A stretch of DNA of 64,000 nt from Nocardia crassostreae (GCF_001613405.1 NZ_BDCH01000040.1:93780-157779), one strand, 5' to 3'. Shown: positions 16,386-25,635, counted from the stretch's first letter. Made by a program: numbers and translations. The notes: generated by a model from the letters alone, not told the origin.

Positions 16386-17036
16386 TCACCGGCCGAGTGC
16401 GTCGGCCAGTTCGGTGAAGCTGGTGACGGACAGGTCGCTGATCACGTCGGCGCTCCGGTCAGCGGGGGTGTGCGGGCCCTTCTCCAAGGACCGTTCCACG
16501 AACGCGGTGCGCAGCCCCGCCGCGCGGGCGCCGTCGAGGTCCCAGCCGTGGCAGGCCACCATCAGGGTCTCCGTCACGTCCACGTCGAGGAGTTCGACGG
16601 CCTTCAGGTAGGCCGCGGCGGCGGGCTTGTAGGTGCGGGCCAGTTCCGCGGACAGGATGCAGTCGAAGGGGAGTGACTCGGCTTTGATCAGTGTCGTCAG
16701 CAGTGCGAAGCCGCCATTGGACAGAGCCGCCACCGTGTAGTGGTCGCGGAGTCGCCGCACACCCTCGGCGGCGTCCTTCCAGGCGGGGAGGCGGTGCCAG
16801 GCGTGAACCATGCGGCGTCGGGCTCGCTCATCGAATTCCGTGGCCCAGCCGTGGGTTTCGATTGAGGGCAGGTAGCGCTCACGCCAAGCCGAGGCGAATG
16901 CGCCGCCGTCCAATGCGATACCGGCCTCCCGGGCGATCGCGGTGGCCTGGTTCCCGACACCGGTGTACCAGTCCACCGTGGTGCCGAAGATGTCGCAGAG
17001 GACGACACGAATTCCGGTCGGATCGAAATCTGGCAT
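16386..17036 (-). CDS. Haloacid dehalogenase type II
   Basis: The 216-residue HAD protein starts with RVVLCDIFGTTVDW, in which the first Asp is the nucleophile. It continues with a cap domain, then VAALSNGGFALL with the motif II Ser/Asn, the motif III Lys in RTYKPAAAAY, and VACHGWDLDGARAAGL for motif IV. This arrangement fits L-2-haloacid dehalogenases, which replace the halogen of 2-haloacids with hydroxyl through an Asp ester. Other small substrates remain possible. It is convergent with the acyl-CoA dehydrogenase. Confidence 0.83.
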   Translation of the reverse strand: MPDFDPTGIRVVLCDIFGTTVDWYTGVGNQATAIAREAGIALDGGAFASAWRERYLPSIETHGWATEFDERARRRMVHAWHRLPAWKDAAEGVRRLRDHYTVAALSNGGFALLTTLIKAESLPFDCILSAELARTYKPAAAAYLKAVELLDVDVTETLMVACHGWDLDGARAAGLRTAFVERSLEKGPHTPADRSADVISDLSVTSFTELADALGR

Positions 17037-17096
17037 ACGTCCACCGTAGGCAACGACCGCTGCTTTATCACCGGGTCAGGCACCCAGGGCTCGGCC

Positions 17097-17414
17097 TCAG
17101 CTCGCGGCCGCCAGCACCCGCCACACCTTTCTGGACCGCGAGCGGACCTGTGGAGCCGCATATTCGATTCGCCGCCGCGCCTCGTGGGCGCTGATCCGCA
17201 GCAGATCGGTCAACAACTCCACGGTGTCCCGATACCCGGTGTCCGCGGCGAGGCCACGACGCTCGGCTTCGGCGACGGCCGCGCGCATGGCGGCATCCAG
17301 CCGCCTCCGACGGCGTTCGGTCTCGACGAGGGTGCGCAGCAAGTTGACATCGGTCAGTTCCGGCCATCCCGATGCTGGAGCATTCGGCGCCAGCGCGGTC
17401 GAATGTGTGTTCAC
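17097..17414 (-). pseudogene. N-terminal remnant of a DUF222 (13E12-type) HNH endonuclease
   Basis: Only 105 codons remain. LLRTLVETERRRRRLDAAMR, EAERRGLAADTGYRDTVELL and LLRISAHEARRRIEYA match the start of the actinobacterial DUF222/13E12 repeat proteins, which are normally 350-500 residues with a C-terminal HNH nuclease. The frame ends in VRSRSRKVWRVLAAAS and no HNH part follows. The mutation or deletion has removed the catalytic part while the start and the LexA-type operator 22 bp upstream remain. It could still be expressed as a small DNA-damage-induced protein. Confidence 0.68.
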
Positions 17415-17435
17415 GCGAGCAGACTACCTCAGCGA

Positions 17436-17451
17436 TAGAACATATGTTCGA
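17436..17451. promoter_or_regulatory. LexA (SOS) box
   Basis: TAGAACATATGTTCGA has the perfect palindromic core GAACATATGTTC and differs from the mycobacterial SOS consensus TCGAAC-N4-GTTCGA at one outer base. It lies 22 bp before the DUF222 stub start and 59 bp before the MerR gene on the other strand. Mycobacterial 13E12 genes are known LexA targets, which supports the call. Confidence 0.75.
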
Positions 17452-17509
17452 CAATCCGCCGTTGCCGTGGGGTTGAGTCTCCATCAGGGGGAGACAGCAG
17501 GATTGGGGC

Positions 17510-18439
17510 ATGGACGACGAGACGCTCTTCACGATCGGAGCACTGGCCGGGCGGACCGGATTGACGGTCAAGACGATTCGGTTCTACTCCGACAAGGGGA
17601 TCGTCCCGCCAACCTGTCACAGCCCGGTCGGCTACCGACTCTACGACGTCGATGCCCTGGCACGCCTGGAACTGGTCCGCACGCTGCGCGAGTTGGGAAT
17701 CGATCTGCCCACCGTACGACGGATCCTGACCAGGGAAACCACACTCGCCAGTGTCGCCGCGGCGCACGCAACCGCGCTCGACGCGCAGATCCGGGTGCTC
17801 CGGCTGCGGCGCGCGGTGCTGCGGGCAGTCGCCGACCGAGAATCGAACCCCCAGGAGATGGATCTGATGCACAAACTGGTGAACCTGACCCAGTCCGAAC
17901 GACACCGCTACATCCACGAGTTCATCGATGACACCTTCGGCGGTGTCGATGCCAATCCAGCCATGGTGGAGCTGCTCCGCACCACCATGCCCGACCTGCC
18001 CGAGGACCCGACCCCCGACCAGGTCCAGGCATGGATGGAACTCGTGGAACTGGTGCAGAACAACGACTTCCGGCTCGCGGTCCGGAGAATGGCCGAATAC
18101 CAGGAGAAGCAACGAGCCGACGGCGACGACACCGGCCTGCACCATGAGCTGACCGAGACCGTGCGCGACGAGGTCGGCCGGGCCCTGACCGCCGGTATGG
18201 CACCGGACACCCCCAACGCCGCGGCGGTCGTCGATAGACTGACCGCCCAGTACGCCAAGACCTTCGGCCTGCCCGACGACCCCGCCCTCCGACGCTGGAT
18301 ACTCGAGCGTTTGGAGATCGCCAATGACGCTCGGGTGACGCGCTATTGGCAGTTGGTGGCGACCGTCAACGGCTGGCCCCCGATGCCTGATCTGGAACCG
18401 GTGTTCACCTGGTTCAACCAAGCGCTACGCAGCGCGTAG
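17510..18439 (+). CDS. MerR family transcriptional regulator with large C-terminal domain
   Basis: The 309-residue protein starts with a winged-helix MerR domain (FTIGALAGRTGLTVKTIRFY, GIVPPTCHSPVGYRLYDVD, LRELGIDLPTVRRIL) and a dimerisation helix. Residues about 115-309 form a helical domain with acidic and Trp-rich segments (YWQLVATVNGWPPMPDLEPV) of the kind used by drug-binding or TipA-like regulators. No Cys pair for metal sensing is present. It usually controls its own promoter; the LexA box at 17436 is close enough to affect it too. Confidence 0.82.
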   Translation: MDDETLFTIGALAGRTGLTVKTIRFYSDKGIVPPTCHSPVGYRLYDVDALARLELVRTLRELGIDLPTVRRILTRETTLASVAAAHATALDAQIRVLRLRRAVLRAVADRESNPQEMDLMHKLVNLTQSERHRYIHEFIDDTFGGVDANPAMVELLRTTMPDLPEDPTPDQVQAWMELVELVQNNDFRLAVRRMAEYQEKQRADGDDTGLHHELTETVRDEVGRALTAGMAPDTPNAAAVVDRLTAQYAKTFGLPDDPALRRWILERLEIANDARVTRYWQLVATVNGWPPMPDLEPVFTWFNQALRSA

Positions 18440-18451
18440 CATCTGGTGGCC

Positions 18452-18754
18452 ATGAACGGCCGGGAGATCGTAGCGACGGGATCGTGGCTGTATGCCGACG
18501 TCGTCCTCATGCCGGTGTTCGTCGTCCGTCTCGACTACGACTTCTGGTACGAGATGGCCAGGGAAGAGGGCACACTCGTCGCGGACGAGGAGCCGCTGCT
18601 CGATTCGGCCGGGCATGCCTACTACGTGTCGTTCAAATCCCTCCGCAACGATGCGCCGTTCTGGCCTGATTCCGGTCCGCACCGTTCGGTTGACGAGGCG
18701 CGGATCTCGGCAGAATCGAGGGTGCCCTCTCCGATCACTTGGCAGTCTGATTAA
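18452..18754 (+). CDS. Small protein of unknown function
   Basis: About 100 residues from ATG 18452 (GTG 18446 is possible). The sequence is acidic and aromatic (YADVVLMPVFVVRLDYDFWYEM, EEPLLDSAGHAYYVSFKSLR), with no signal peptide, membrane helix or recognised motif. It starts 12 bp after the MerR stop and may be cotranscribed. Coding-like codon use supports a real gene; I do not recognise a family. Confidence 0.55.
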   Translation: MNGREIVATGSWLYADVVLMPVFVVRLDYDFWYEMAREEGTLVADEEPLLDSAGHAYYVSFKSLRNDAPFWPDSGPHRSVDEARISAESRVPSPITWQSD

Positions 18755-18863
18755 TCACTTCCATGCTTCCGCAGGGGTTGCGGGGGCTTGGGGGCGGATT
18801 GTTGGGTCTCGGCGGGGGAATGGCGGTAGTGTCGCGGCAGCAGAATTGAATAGGCTGTTGATG

Positions 18864-19057
18864 CGCGGCGGGAGAGCCTCCTGCGAGGGGGCGCCGAAGG
18901 AGCAAATTCCTCCCCGGGAATCTCTCAGGCACCAGTACCGCCGCGTCGAGGCCACTCTGGAGAATAGGGGATCGGTTCGGCCGGTGTCCTATACCGAAGG
19001 TGTAGGGCCGCAGTGTGATTGCGCTGTGGCAGGAGACTCTCAGGTTTCAGGACAGAG
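18864..19057 (+). promoter_or_regulatory. Tandem glycine riboswitch
   Basis: Aptamer I spans 18864-18945, closed by a perfect 8-bp P1 (CGCGGCGG with CCGCCGCG) and containing GGGAGAG, GCGCCGAAGGAGCAA and TCTCAGGCACCAGTACCG, the hallmark glycine-binding core. Aptamer II spans about 18955-19057, closed by CTCTG/CAGAG and containing TGGAGAA, TACCGAAGGTGTA and CTCTCAGGTTTCAGGAC. The two-aptamer layout is that of glycine riboswitches, which usually turn on the glycine-cleavage genes when glycine is high. The gcvH start is 60 bp downstream. Confidence 0.92.
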
Positions 19058-19116
19058 CGGGGAGGGCCCCTTGTCCCGTCCGGCGTGCGCCGGGCACAGC
19101 GATACCGGAGTCCGTG

Positions 19117-19509
19117 ATGAATGCCTTTCCCATCGACCGCAGCTACACCGCCGAACACGAATGGGTCATGCTCGCCCCCGGCGCGCCGATGCCGGACGCA
19201 CCTGTGCGCGTCGGCATTACCGCCGTCGCGGTGGAAGCGCTCGGCGATCTCGTGCACCTCGAGCTGCCCGCTGTCGGCTCGACCGTCGCGGCCGGTATGC
19301 CCTGTGGCGAGGTCGAATCCACCAAGGCCGTCTCCGAGATCTACTCCCCGGCCAGCGGCCGCATCACCCTGGTCAACAGCGCCGCCCTCGACGATCCGGG
19401 CCTGATCGGCGCCGACCCCTACGGTGCGGGCTGGCTGTTCGCCGTCCTGCCGACCGGCACCAGCGAACTGCTCACCGCCGCACAGTATGCGGAGAAGACG
19501 AGCCAATAG
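19117..19509 (+). CDS. gcvH: Glycine cleavage system H protein
   Basis: The 130-residue protein carries the lipoyl domain: YTAEHEWV near the N-terminus and the lipoylation site GEVESTKAVSEIYSPASG with Lys70 in the ESTKA motif. It shuttles the methylamine group between GcvP, GcvT and Lpd. The start at ATG 19117 (GTG 19114 is one codon earlier) gives the usual length. It stands alone under a tandem glycine riboswitch; gcvP and gcvT are not in the window. A TPR gene follows 128 bp downstream. Confidence 0.95.
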   Translation: MNAFPIDRSYTAEHEWVMLAPGAPMPDAPVRVGITAVAVEALGDLVHLELPAVGSTVAAGMPCGEVESTKAVSEIYSPASGRITLVNSAALDDPGLIGADPYGAGWLFAVLPTGTSELLTAAQYAEKTSQ

Positions 19510-19637
19510 GCGACACGAGCGCAGGCATTTCGCTCGAACCGGATTGTCCCCGTAGCCGGTTCGACGGGCGATTCGCCTCCGGGTCATAGATCATGTGCGC
19601 GTAGCTCGAATCGGTGCACGGGTCGAATGGGGGAGTG

Positions 19638-21455
19638 ATGGCGGAGTCCGGATCGGTCGACGGGTTCGGCGACAACCGGGTCGAGGCGCAGGGCGAGGTC
19701 GCCGTGGCGGTACTCGCCCTGGACAGTCTGGATCTGCCGCATGCGGCGGATCATATTGCGGCGGCGCTACATTCGGATCCGACCCTGCCCGAGGCGCACG
19801 AGATGCTGTCACGGCTCGTGGTGGCGGCCGGTGGGGCCGATGCGGCGCTGGAGCTGTATTCGATGGACCGCCCGTATATCGGCGCGATGGCCGCGCGGGC
19901 GCACCTGCTGGCCGCCACCGGGCGGTGGGACGCGGCGGTATCGCTGCTCGCACAGATCGTCGCCGTCGATCCGCGGCTGCCGTGGGCGCACGTGCCCTGG
20001 ATGGAGCGGACGGACCTGGCCGCGGCCCTGAGCGCGGAGACGGTCCTGCACGCGATCATCGCGCTCAACCGGGAACTGCCGGAGCCGGTGCCCGTCGACG
20101 ACCAGCGCGTGCTCGCACCCCTGTACGAACTGCTGTGCGCGGGAGTCGAACACCACGCCGACGACGCCCGCCTGCTGGCCATCGGATCCGGGTTGGCCCG
20201 CCGGTTCGCCGCCTTCGACCGCGCGGAAACCTGGGCGCTGCAAGCACATCGAATGGAACCGGGGCAGATCACCAGCGTCATGCTCGGCCAGGTGTACCGC
20301 GCCTCCGAGCGTCCGGAGGCGGCGATCGCGGTGTGGACCGAACAACTGCACCGGGATCCGTCGGATCTGCACCTGCACACCGATCTCGCCGAGCTCTACG
20401 CCCAGATCGACCACCCGGAACTCGGAATCCCTTGGCTGGAACGGGTATTGGCCCTCGATCCGGTGCACGAGAAGGCCGCGCCCGCCCTGCACGGGCTGCG
20501 CTACCGCATCGACGGTGACGCCCGGCATCTGGTGGCGCTGGCAGATCATCTGCGCGAGTATCCGGAACATCATTACGCGGGTGACGTGCTGGCCGAACAC
20601 TGCGGTGGCGCACCGTGGCTCGGCTATGTCGACGTGGCCACGGAGTCCCTGGTGAACCTGCTGCGCCAAGTCCTCGACGAGGTCCCCGACTGCCGGGAAC
20701 TCGACCTGGAGGCCACCGTGTCCATGATCGAGCCGCCGAGCGCCATCATGACCGTCCGGTCGGTGCTGCCGCGCGCGACCATCGCGGTGTCCGCGGTCGG
20801 CGATCCGGATCCGCGGCTGGGGTCGCAAACCTGGGCGCCGGTGGGCGCGGTGGTGTGGCAGTACCCCGGCAATGGCACGAGCGCGGTGGCCGCGGTGCCC
20901 GCGCCCGCCCCGGCGCCGGCCGAGAAGGTCAGGCAGACAGCCCGATTGCGCTGGCCGCACCTGCCCGCCGTCTACGATTTCGCCGTCGTGCTGGCCGATG
21001 TGCCGCTGCCGGATCTCATCGGCACGCTGGTGCATCCGCCCGCGCCCCGCGACGACGAGGAGGGTCGCGCCCTCACCGCGCGCTACCCGGACCTGTGGGT
21101 CCAGGCGGTACAGGTGTTCGCGTGCCTGGGCATCGCGCATCATCGCGTGGTCGAGCCGTGGCCGGAATCCACCCGGCGAACAGTCCTTCTCGATCTGCTC
21201 AACGGTCCGGAGGACTGGGTGTGCGAGGCCGCTGCGGTGGCGCTGCTCGCGGTGGCGTGGACCCAGCCCGACACCCGCTCGGATATCGGGCTCGCCCTCT
21301 GCCAGCGCATGATGGACCTGCTCGAGGCGTACCGGTCGCGACCGGTGACCATCGCGGCCACCTTCTGCTCGCTCATCCTGGCCTGCCCGTGGCTGGACGG
21401 GGCCTTCCTCGATCTCGCCCGGGACATGCTCGCCGTATTCGACGCGCCGGACTGA
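19638..21455 (+). CDS. TPR-repeat protein of unknown function
   Basis: About 605 residues from ATG 19638, which follows GGGGGAG; an upstream ATG at 19614 is weaker. The first half has several helical TPR-like pairs (VAVLALDSLDLPHAADHIAA, ALHSDPTLPEAHEML, LGQVYRASERPEAAIAVW, ELGIPWLERVLALDPVHEKA). The second half includes a Pro/Ala linker (AAVPAPAPAPAEK) and a distinct domain. There is no signal peptide, so it is probably a cytosolic scaffold. Partners are unknown; the 3' end abuts the convergent YihY gene. Confidence 0.72.
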   Translation: MAESGSVDGFGDNRVEAQGEVAVAVLALDSLDLPHAADHIAAALHSDPTLPEAHEMLSRLVVAAGGADAALELYSMDRPYIGAMAARAHLLAATGRWDAAVSLLAQIVAVDPRLPWAHVPWMERTDLAAALSAETVLHAIIALNRELPEPVPVDDQRVLAPLYELLCAGVEHHADDARLLAIGSGLARRFAAFDRAETWALQAHRMEPGQITSVMLGQVYRASERPEAAIAVWTEQLHRDPSDLHLHTDLAELYAQIDHPELGIPWLERVLALDPVHEKAAPALHGLRYRIDGDARHLVALADHLREYPEHHYAGDVLAEHCGGAPWLGYVDVATESLVNLLRQVLDEVPDCRELDLEATVSMIEPPSAIMTVRSVLPRATIAVSAVGDPDPRLGSQTWAPVGAVVWQYPGNGTSAVAAVPAPAPAPAEKVRQTARLRWPHLPAVYDFAVVLADVPLPDLIGTLVHPPAPRDDEEGRALTARYPDLWVQAVQVFACLGIAHHRVVEPWPESTRRTVLLDLLNGPEDWVCEAAAVALLAVAWTQPDTRSDIGLALCQRMMDLLEAYRSRPVTIAATFCSLILACPWLDGAFLDLARDMLAVFDAPD

Positions 21456-21456
21456 G

Positions 21457-22536
21457 CTACGAGATGATGCGCACTGTCCGCGCATCCTTGGCGGGCGGCT
21501 CCGACACGGGATGCGGTCCGGGCTCGTCGGCGGGATCCGGCTCCGTCATCGCCCTCACCTTTCGGTGCAGGTGCGCGGTCAGCCAGGCCCGGACGCGGGC
21601 GAAGCGAGTGGTCCGGGCGGGCCAGAACTCCTGCACGCTGGCATTGAATTCCGCGCCCAGAATCACGGCGAACCCGAGGAAGAACGTGAACAGCAGGAAC
21701 GCGATGGGCGTGGCCAGCGCGCCGTAGCTGATGCCGGTCTTGGTGATCCAGGACAGATAGCGGCGCAGCCCCTCGCTGGCGGCCATGAAGAACACGGCCG
21801 CCACCAGCGCACCGCCGAACAGCCGATGCCAGGGCAGGGTGCGGTGCAGGGCGAGCTTGTAGAGCGTGGTCAGCGCGACGATGAGCAGCAACCCCACGCC
21901 CGGGTAGTAGAACGTGTCGATGAGCCGCAGCCCGGGTTCCTTCCAGCCCGAGGGGAGGGCGCGGCCCATGATCGACGGGCCCAGCGCCACCAGCGGCAGG
22001 ATGAGCACCGCGGTGATCAGGAAGCCCACGTAGAGCAGCAGCGCGAAGATGCGCTGCCAGACCGGATGGCGGGCGTCGGCCTGGCCGTGGGCGGCGGTAA
22101 TGGCGTCGACGAAGGTGGCCATGGCCGAGGAACCGGCCCACAGCGACAGCACGAAACCGAGCGAGACCACCCCGCCGTGGCCGCGTTGCAGCACGTCGGA
22201 GACCGTCGGCGCCACCAGGTCGTCGACCACGCTGGGGCTGAACAGCTTCCGGCTGAAGCTGATGATCTTGGAGTTCACGATGTCGACGGTGTCCGGACCG
22301 AACCAGTGGCCGACATAGCCGAGGCTGCCGAGCAGGCCCAGCAGCAGCGGCGCCAGCGACAGCGTCTGCCAGAAGGCGGCCGCCGCGGATTTCGCGAAGA
22401 TGGAATCGCCCCAGGCCTTCACTGCCACGTGGGCGATGAGGTCCCAGACCCGGCCCAGCCGTGTGGCGGCGCGCACGTTGGACCCGTCCGGCGCGGGGGC
22501 GTCGGCGTGTTGTTCAGGATCCTGGTGCGTGTTCAT
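21457..22536 (-). CDS. YihY/BrkB family inner-membrane protein
   Basis: The 359-residue protein has about six membrane helices and the family segments FAKSAAAAFWQTLSLAPLLL, VVSLGFVLSLWAGSSAMATF, YYPGVGLLLIVALTTLYKLA and the C-terminal YGALATPIAFLLFTFFLGFAVILGAEFNA. Cytosolic tails are charged and Pro-rich. YihY proteins are conserved but of uncertain function (once misnamed ribonuclease BN). It is divergent from the DEAD helicase; the two form part of the conserved region near sigA. Confidence 0.88.
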   Translation of the reverse strand: MNTHQDPEQHADAPAPDGSNVRAATRLGRVWDLIAHVAVKAWGDSIFAKSAAAAFWQTLSLAPLLLGLLGSLGYVGHWFGPDTVDIVNSKIISFSRKLFSPSVVDDLVAPTVSDVLQRGHGGVVSLGFVLSLWAGSSAMATFVDAITAAHGQADARHPVWQRIFALLLYVGFLITAVLILPLVALGPSIMGRALPSGWKEPGLRLIDTFYYPGVGLLLIVALTTLYKLALHRTLPWHRLFGGALVAAVFFMAASEGLRRYLSWITKTGISYGALATPIAFLLFTFFLGFAVILGAEFNASVQEFWPARTTRFARVRAWLTAHLHRKVRAMTEPDPADEPGPHPVSEPPAKDARTVRIIS

Positions 22537-22634
22537 TGTGGCTACAGCATCGCCTACCAGCGGTTCGAATGGGACAGGACCCGCGATGTGTCGTGCGGCA
22601 CTCGAAGGGGCTGTGTCGGATTGGTGGAGTGTCG

Positions 22635-24374
22635 GTGGGAATCGCTAATCTCTACCGAGTGACTTCGGGTGGTGGCGGTTCATTACGTGCTTGGCAGCGC
22701 AGGGCTCTCACCAAGTATCTGACAAGCAAGCCACGCGACTTCCTCGCTGTCGCGACCCCAGGTGCCGGTAAGACGACTTTCGCGCTGCGGGTGGCCGCCG
22801 AACTGCTCACCGACCGCACCGTGGACCAGGTGACGGTGGTCGCGCCGACCGAGCATCTCAAGCATCAGTGGGCGGCCTCGGCGCAGCGGATCGGGATTCA
22901 GCTCGACTCCAACTTCTCCAACTCCACCGGGTCCACCTCCTCGGACTACCACGGTGTGGTGGTGACCTACGCCCAGATCGCCTCGCATCCGTTCAAGCAC
23001 CGGGTGCGCACGGAGAACCGGCGCACGCTGGTGATCATGGACGAGATCCATCACGCCGGTGACGCCAAGAGCTGGGGTGAGGCGGTCGAGGAGGCCTTCG
23101 GCGATGCGACCCGCAGACTCGCGCTGACCGGTACGCCGTTCCGCAGCGACGACTCCAAGATCCCGTTCATCACCTACGAGGCCGACGAATCCGGGTTCGA
23201 GAAGTCCCGCGCCGACCACACCTACGGCTACTCCGAGGCGCTCGCCGACGGCGTCGTCCGGCCCGTGGTCTTCCTCGCCTACTCCGGTGAGGCGCATTGG
23301 AGAGACAGCGCGGGCGAGGAGTACTCCGCCCGCCTCGGCGAGCCCCTCAATGCCGAGCAGACCGCCCGCGCCTGGCGCACCGCCCTCGATCCGGCGGGCG
23401 ACTGGATATCGAAGGTCCTGCAGGCCGCCGACACCCGCCTGCGCCAGCTGCGCGCCACCGGCATGCCCGATGCGGGCGGTCTGGTCATCGCCACCGATCA
23501 GGACAAGGCGCGCGACTACGCCGAACTGCTGGAACACATTTCCGGCACCAAACCGGCCGTCATCCTCTCCGACGATCCGGACTCCTCCGATCGCATCGGC
23601 GAGTTCTCCAACAACACCGACCCGTGGATGGTCGCCGTCCGCATGGTGTCCGAAGGCGTCGACGTCCCCCGTCTGGCCGTCGGCGTCTACGCCACCAGCG
23701 CCTCCACCCCGCTCTATTTCGCCCAGGCCATCGGCCGCTTCGTGCGCGCCCGCAAGTCCGGCGAGACCGCCAGCGTCTTCCTCCCCTCGGTCCCCGTCCT
23801 CCTGGATCTGGCCGCCCAGCTGGAACGCCAGCGCGACCACGTCATCGGCAAACCGCACCGCGAGAAGAGCGATCTCGACGACGAACTCCTCATCGACGCC
23901 AACCGGCAGAAGGACGAGCCCGGCGAAGAGGAGAAGAAGTTCATCGCCCTGGCGGCGGACGCCGAACTCGACCAGGTCATCTACGACGGCGACTCCTTCG
24001 GCACCGCCACCTTCTCCGGCTCCGACGAGGAAGCCGACTACCTAGGCATCCCCGGCCTCCTCGATGCCGATCAGATGCGCGCACTCCTGCGCGACCGCCA
24101 ATCCCGCCAGTTGCAGGAGCGCACCGCCCTCGCCGAGGCTCCCCGCCCCGACGGCCCCAGCGTCGCCGCCGCGGCCGAACGCGCCGCCACCGCCGACCGC
24201 CTCTCCGAACTCCGCCGCGAACTCAACTCCCTGGTGGCCATGCACCACCACCGCACCGGCAAACCTCACGGTGTGATCCACGGCGAACTCCGCCGCGAAT
24301 GCGGCGGCCCCCCGACCACCCTCGCCACCGCCGACCAGCTCACCGAGCGCATCGCCGCCCTCCGCCGCCTCTGA
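22635..24374 (+). CDS. DEAD/DEAH-box (SF2) helicase
   Basis: About 579 residues from GTG 22635 (GTG 22629 also possible). SF2 motifs appear in order: LRAWQRRAL (Q-like), Walker A VATPGAGKTTF, VVAPTEHLKHQW, DEIHHAGDAKSW (motif II, DEIH), LALTGTPFRSD (motif III-like) and QAIGRFVRARKSGETASVF (motif VI). This is the RadD/UvrB-like branch of restriction-type helicases common in actinobacteria. The C-terminal 150 residues are charged and probably regulatory. It is likely a DNA repair or RNA-processing ATPase; the exact role is not known. Confidence 0.88.
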   Translation: MGIANLYRVTSGGGGSLRAWQRRALTKYLTSKPRDFLAVATPGAGKTTFALRVAAELLTDRTVDQVTVVAPTEHLKHQWAASAQRIGIQLDSNFSNSTGSTSSDYHGVVVTYAQIASHPFKHRVRTENRRTLVIMDEIHHAGDAKSWGEAVEEAFGDATRRLALTGTPFRSDDSKIPFITYEADESGFEKSRADHTYGYSEALADGVVRPVVFLAYSGEAHWRDSAGEEYSARLGEPLNAEQTARAWRTALDPAGDWISKVLQAADTRLRQLRATGMPDAGGLVIATDQDKARDYAELLEHISGTKPAVILSDDPDSSDRIGEFSNNTDPWMVAVRMVSEGVDVPRLAVGVYATSASTPLYFAQAIGRFVRARKSGETASVFLPSVPVLLDLAAQLERQRDHVIGKPHREKSDLDDELLIDANRQKDEPGEEEKKFIALAADAELDQVIYDGDSFGTATFSGSDEEADYLGIPGLLDADQMRALLRDRQSRQLQERTALAEAPRPDGPSVAAAAERAATADRLSELRRELNSLVAMHHHRTGKPHGVIHGELRRECGGPPTTLATADQLTERIAALRRL

Positions 24375-24403
24375 TGCGGCGGGGTAGTGGAATCGCCGGG
24401 GAA

Positions 24404-24703
24404 TCAGGCGATCTCCAGCTCGACCCGCACCGAGTCGCCCGCCTCGATGCCCTCCGCGATCCGCACCGGCTTCTTCATCGGGAGGATGTAGGTGCCGCGT
24501 TTGGTATCGGGGAACAGGGAGGTGGACCAGCGGCTGGCGCCGACGGTCACCTTCACCCGGATCGAGCCGAAACCCGCCGCGCGGTGGCCGTGTAGCTCCT
24601 CGATCTCGTCCGCCATCGGCTCGGGCAGGCTCACGAAATGCCAGGCCGCCGGGCCTTCCCACTCCCAGAGGACGGCACTGAATGCGTATTCCGATGGCGC
24701 CAT
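24404..24703 (-). CDS. DUF1905 family small protein
   Basis: About 99 residues from ATG 24703. FSAVLWEWEGPAAWHFVSLP, GFGSIRVKVTVGASRWSTSL and YILPMKKPVRIAEGIEAGD are the DUF1905 beta-barrel core. The function is unknown; it is often found as a domain of bacteriocin-protection-type proteins. It is convergent with the DEAD helicase. Confidence 0.85.
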   Translation of the reverse strand: MAPSEYAFSAVLWEWEGPAAWHFVSLPEPMADEIEELHGHRAAGFGSIRVKVTVGASRWSTSLFPDTKRGTYILPMKKPVRIAEGIEAGDSVRVELEIA

Positions 24704-24754
24704 AGGGCGACGGTAGCCCACGGGTGTGACAGGTTTCCGCCCGCGCCGGGCAGC

Positions 24755-25579
24755 TCAGCGGGTGAAGTAGCGGCCGGGGGAGATGCCCACTTCGCGGTGG
24801 AAGGCGGCTACGTAGGCACTGGGGGTGGCGTAGCCGACGCGTTCGGCTATGCGGGACAGGGGGAGGTTGGCGGCCAGGAGGGGGAGGGAGGCGGCCAGGC
24901 GGATGTGGGTTCGCCAGTGGGCGAAGGTGATTCCGGTGTCGGCGAGGAAGGCGCGGGAGAGGGTGCGGGGACTGGTGGCGGCCGCGGTGGCCAATTCGGT
25001 GAGGGTGCGCGGGTCGGCGGGGTCGGACAGGAGTATTGCGGCTACCTGGCGGGCTCGGGGGTCTTCGGGGAGTGGAGCGCCCAGGGGGACCACGTCGACG
25101 GGGGTGAGGAGGTCGAAGATGACGGCTTCGGCGCGCTCGCGTTGGGCGGGAGTGGTGGTGTCGGCGGTCAGGTGGTCGAAGAGGTCGTGCAGCAGGCGGC
25201 TCACACGGAGCATGGTGGGCCGGGCGAAGGCGACCGGGGTGCGGGCGGGGTCGAGGTAGATGCCGCGCATGACCGCGCCTTCGTAGGTGCCGGTGCGATG
25301 GCGGACGCCGCCGGGGATCCACAGGGCGCGGGTGGGCGGCAGGACCCAGCGGCCGTCGCCGACTTCGACGGTGATCACTCCCTGTGCGGCCCAGGCGATC
25401 TGATGCTGGGGATGTTCGTGCTCGTCGAACCAGAGACCGGCGGGCAGGGCGCCCGCGCCGAAGACCATGGCGGTGGGGCCGGTGGGAGCCGGGAACACCA
25501 TGCCGTCCGGATCGGCGTGGCCGGGGACCACCGCGCCCGCGGCGACCGGGAACACCGTGAATTGGCCGTTTGGCGACAC
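24755..25579 (-). CDS. AraC family transcriptional regulator with cupin domain
   Basis: The 274-residue protein has an N-terminal cupin (GLWFDEHEHPQHQIAWAAQG, VLPPTRALWIPGGVRHR) and a C-terminal double HTH (LTELATAAATSPRTLSRAFLAD and LSRIAERVGYATPSAYVAAFH). It starts 57 bp from the divergent methyltransferase, which is a probable target along with itself. The ligand is unknown. Confidence 0.86.
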   Translation of the reverse strand: MSPNGQFTVFPVAAGAVVPGHADPDGMVFPAPTGPTAMVFGAGALPAGLWFDEHEHPQHQIAWAAQGVITVEVGDGRWVLPPTRALWIPGGVRHRTGTYEGAVMRGIYLDPARTPVAFARPTMLRVSRLLHDLFDHLTADTTTPAQRERAEAVIFDLLTPVDVVPLGAPLPEDPRARQVAAILLSDPADPRTLTELATAAATSPRTLSRAFLADTGITFAHWRTHIRLAASLPLLAANLPLSRIAERVGYATPSAYVAAFHREVGISPGRYFTR

Positions 25580-25635
25580 GACTTGTCAGCGTAGTCTCTC
25601 GCGGTCGGGGCGATGCGTCCCTACCGTCGGAGGGC

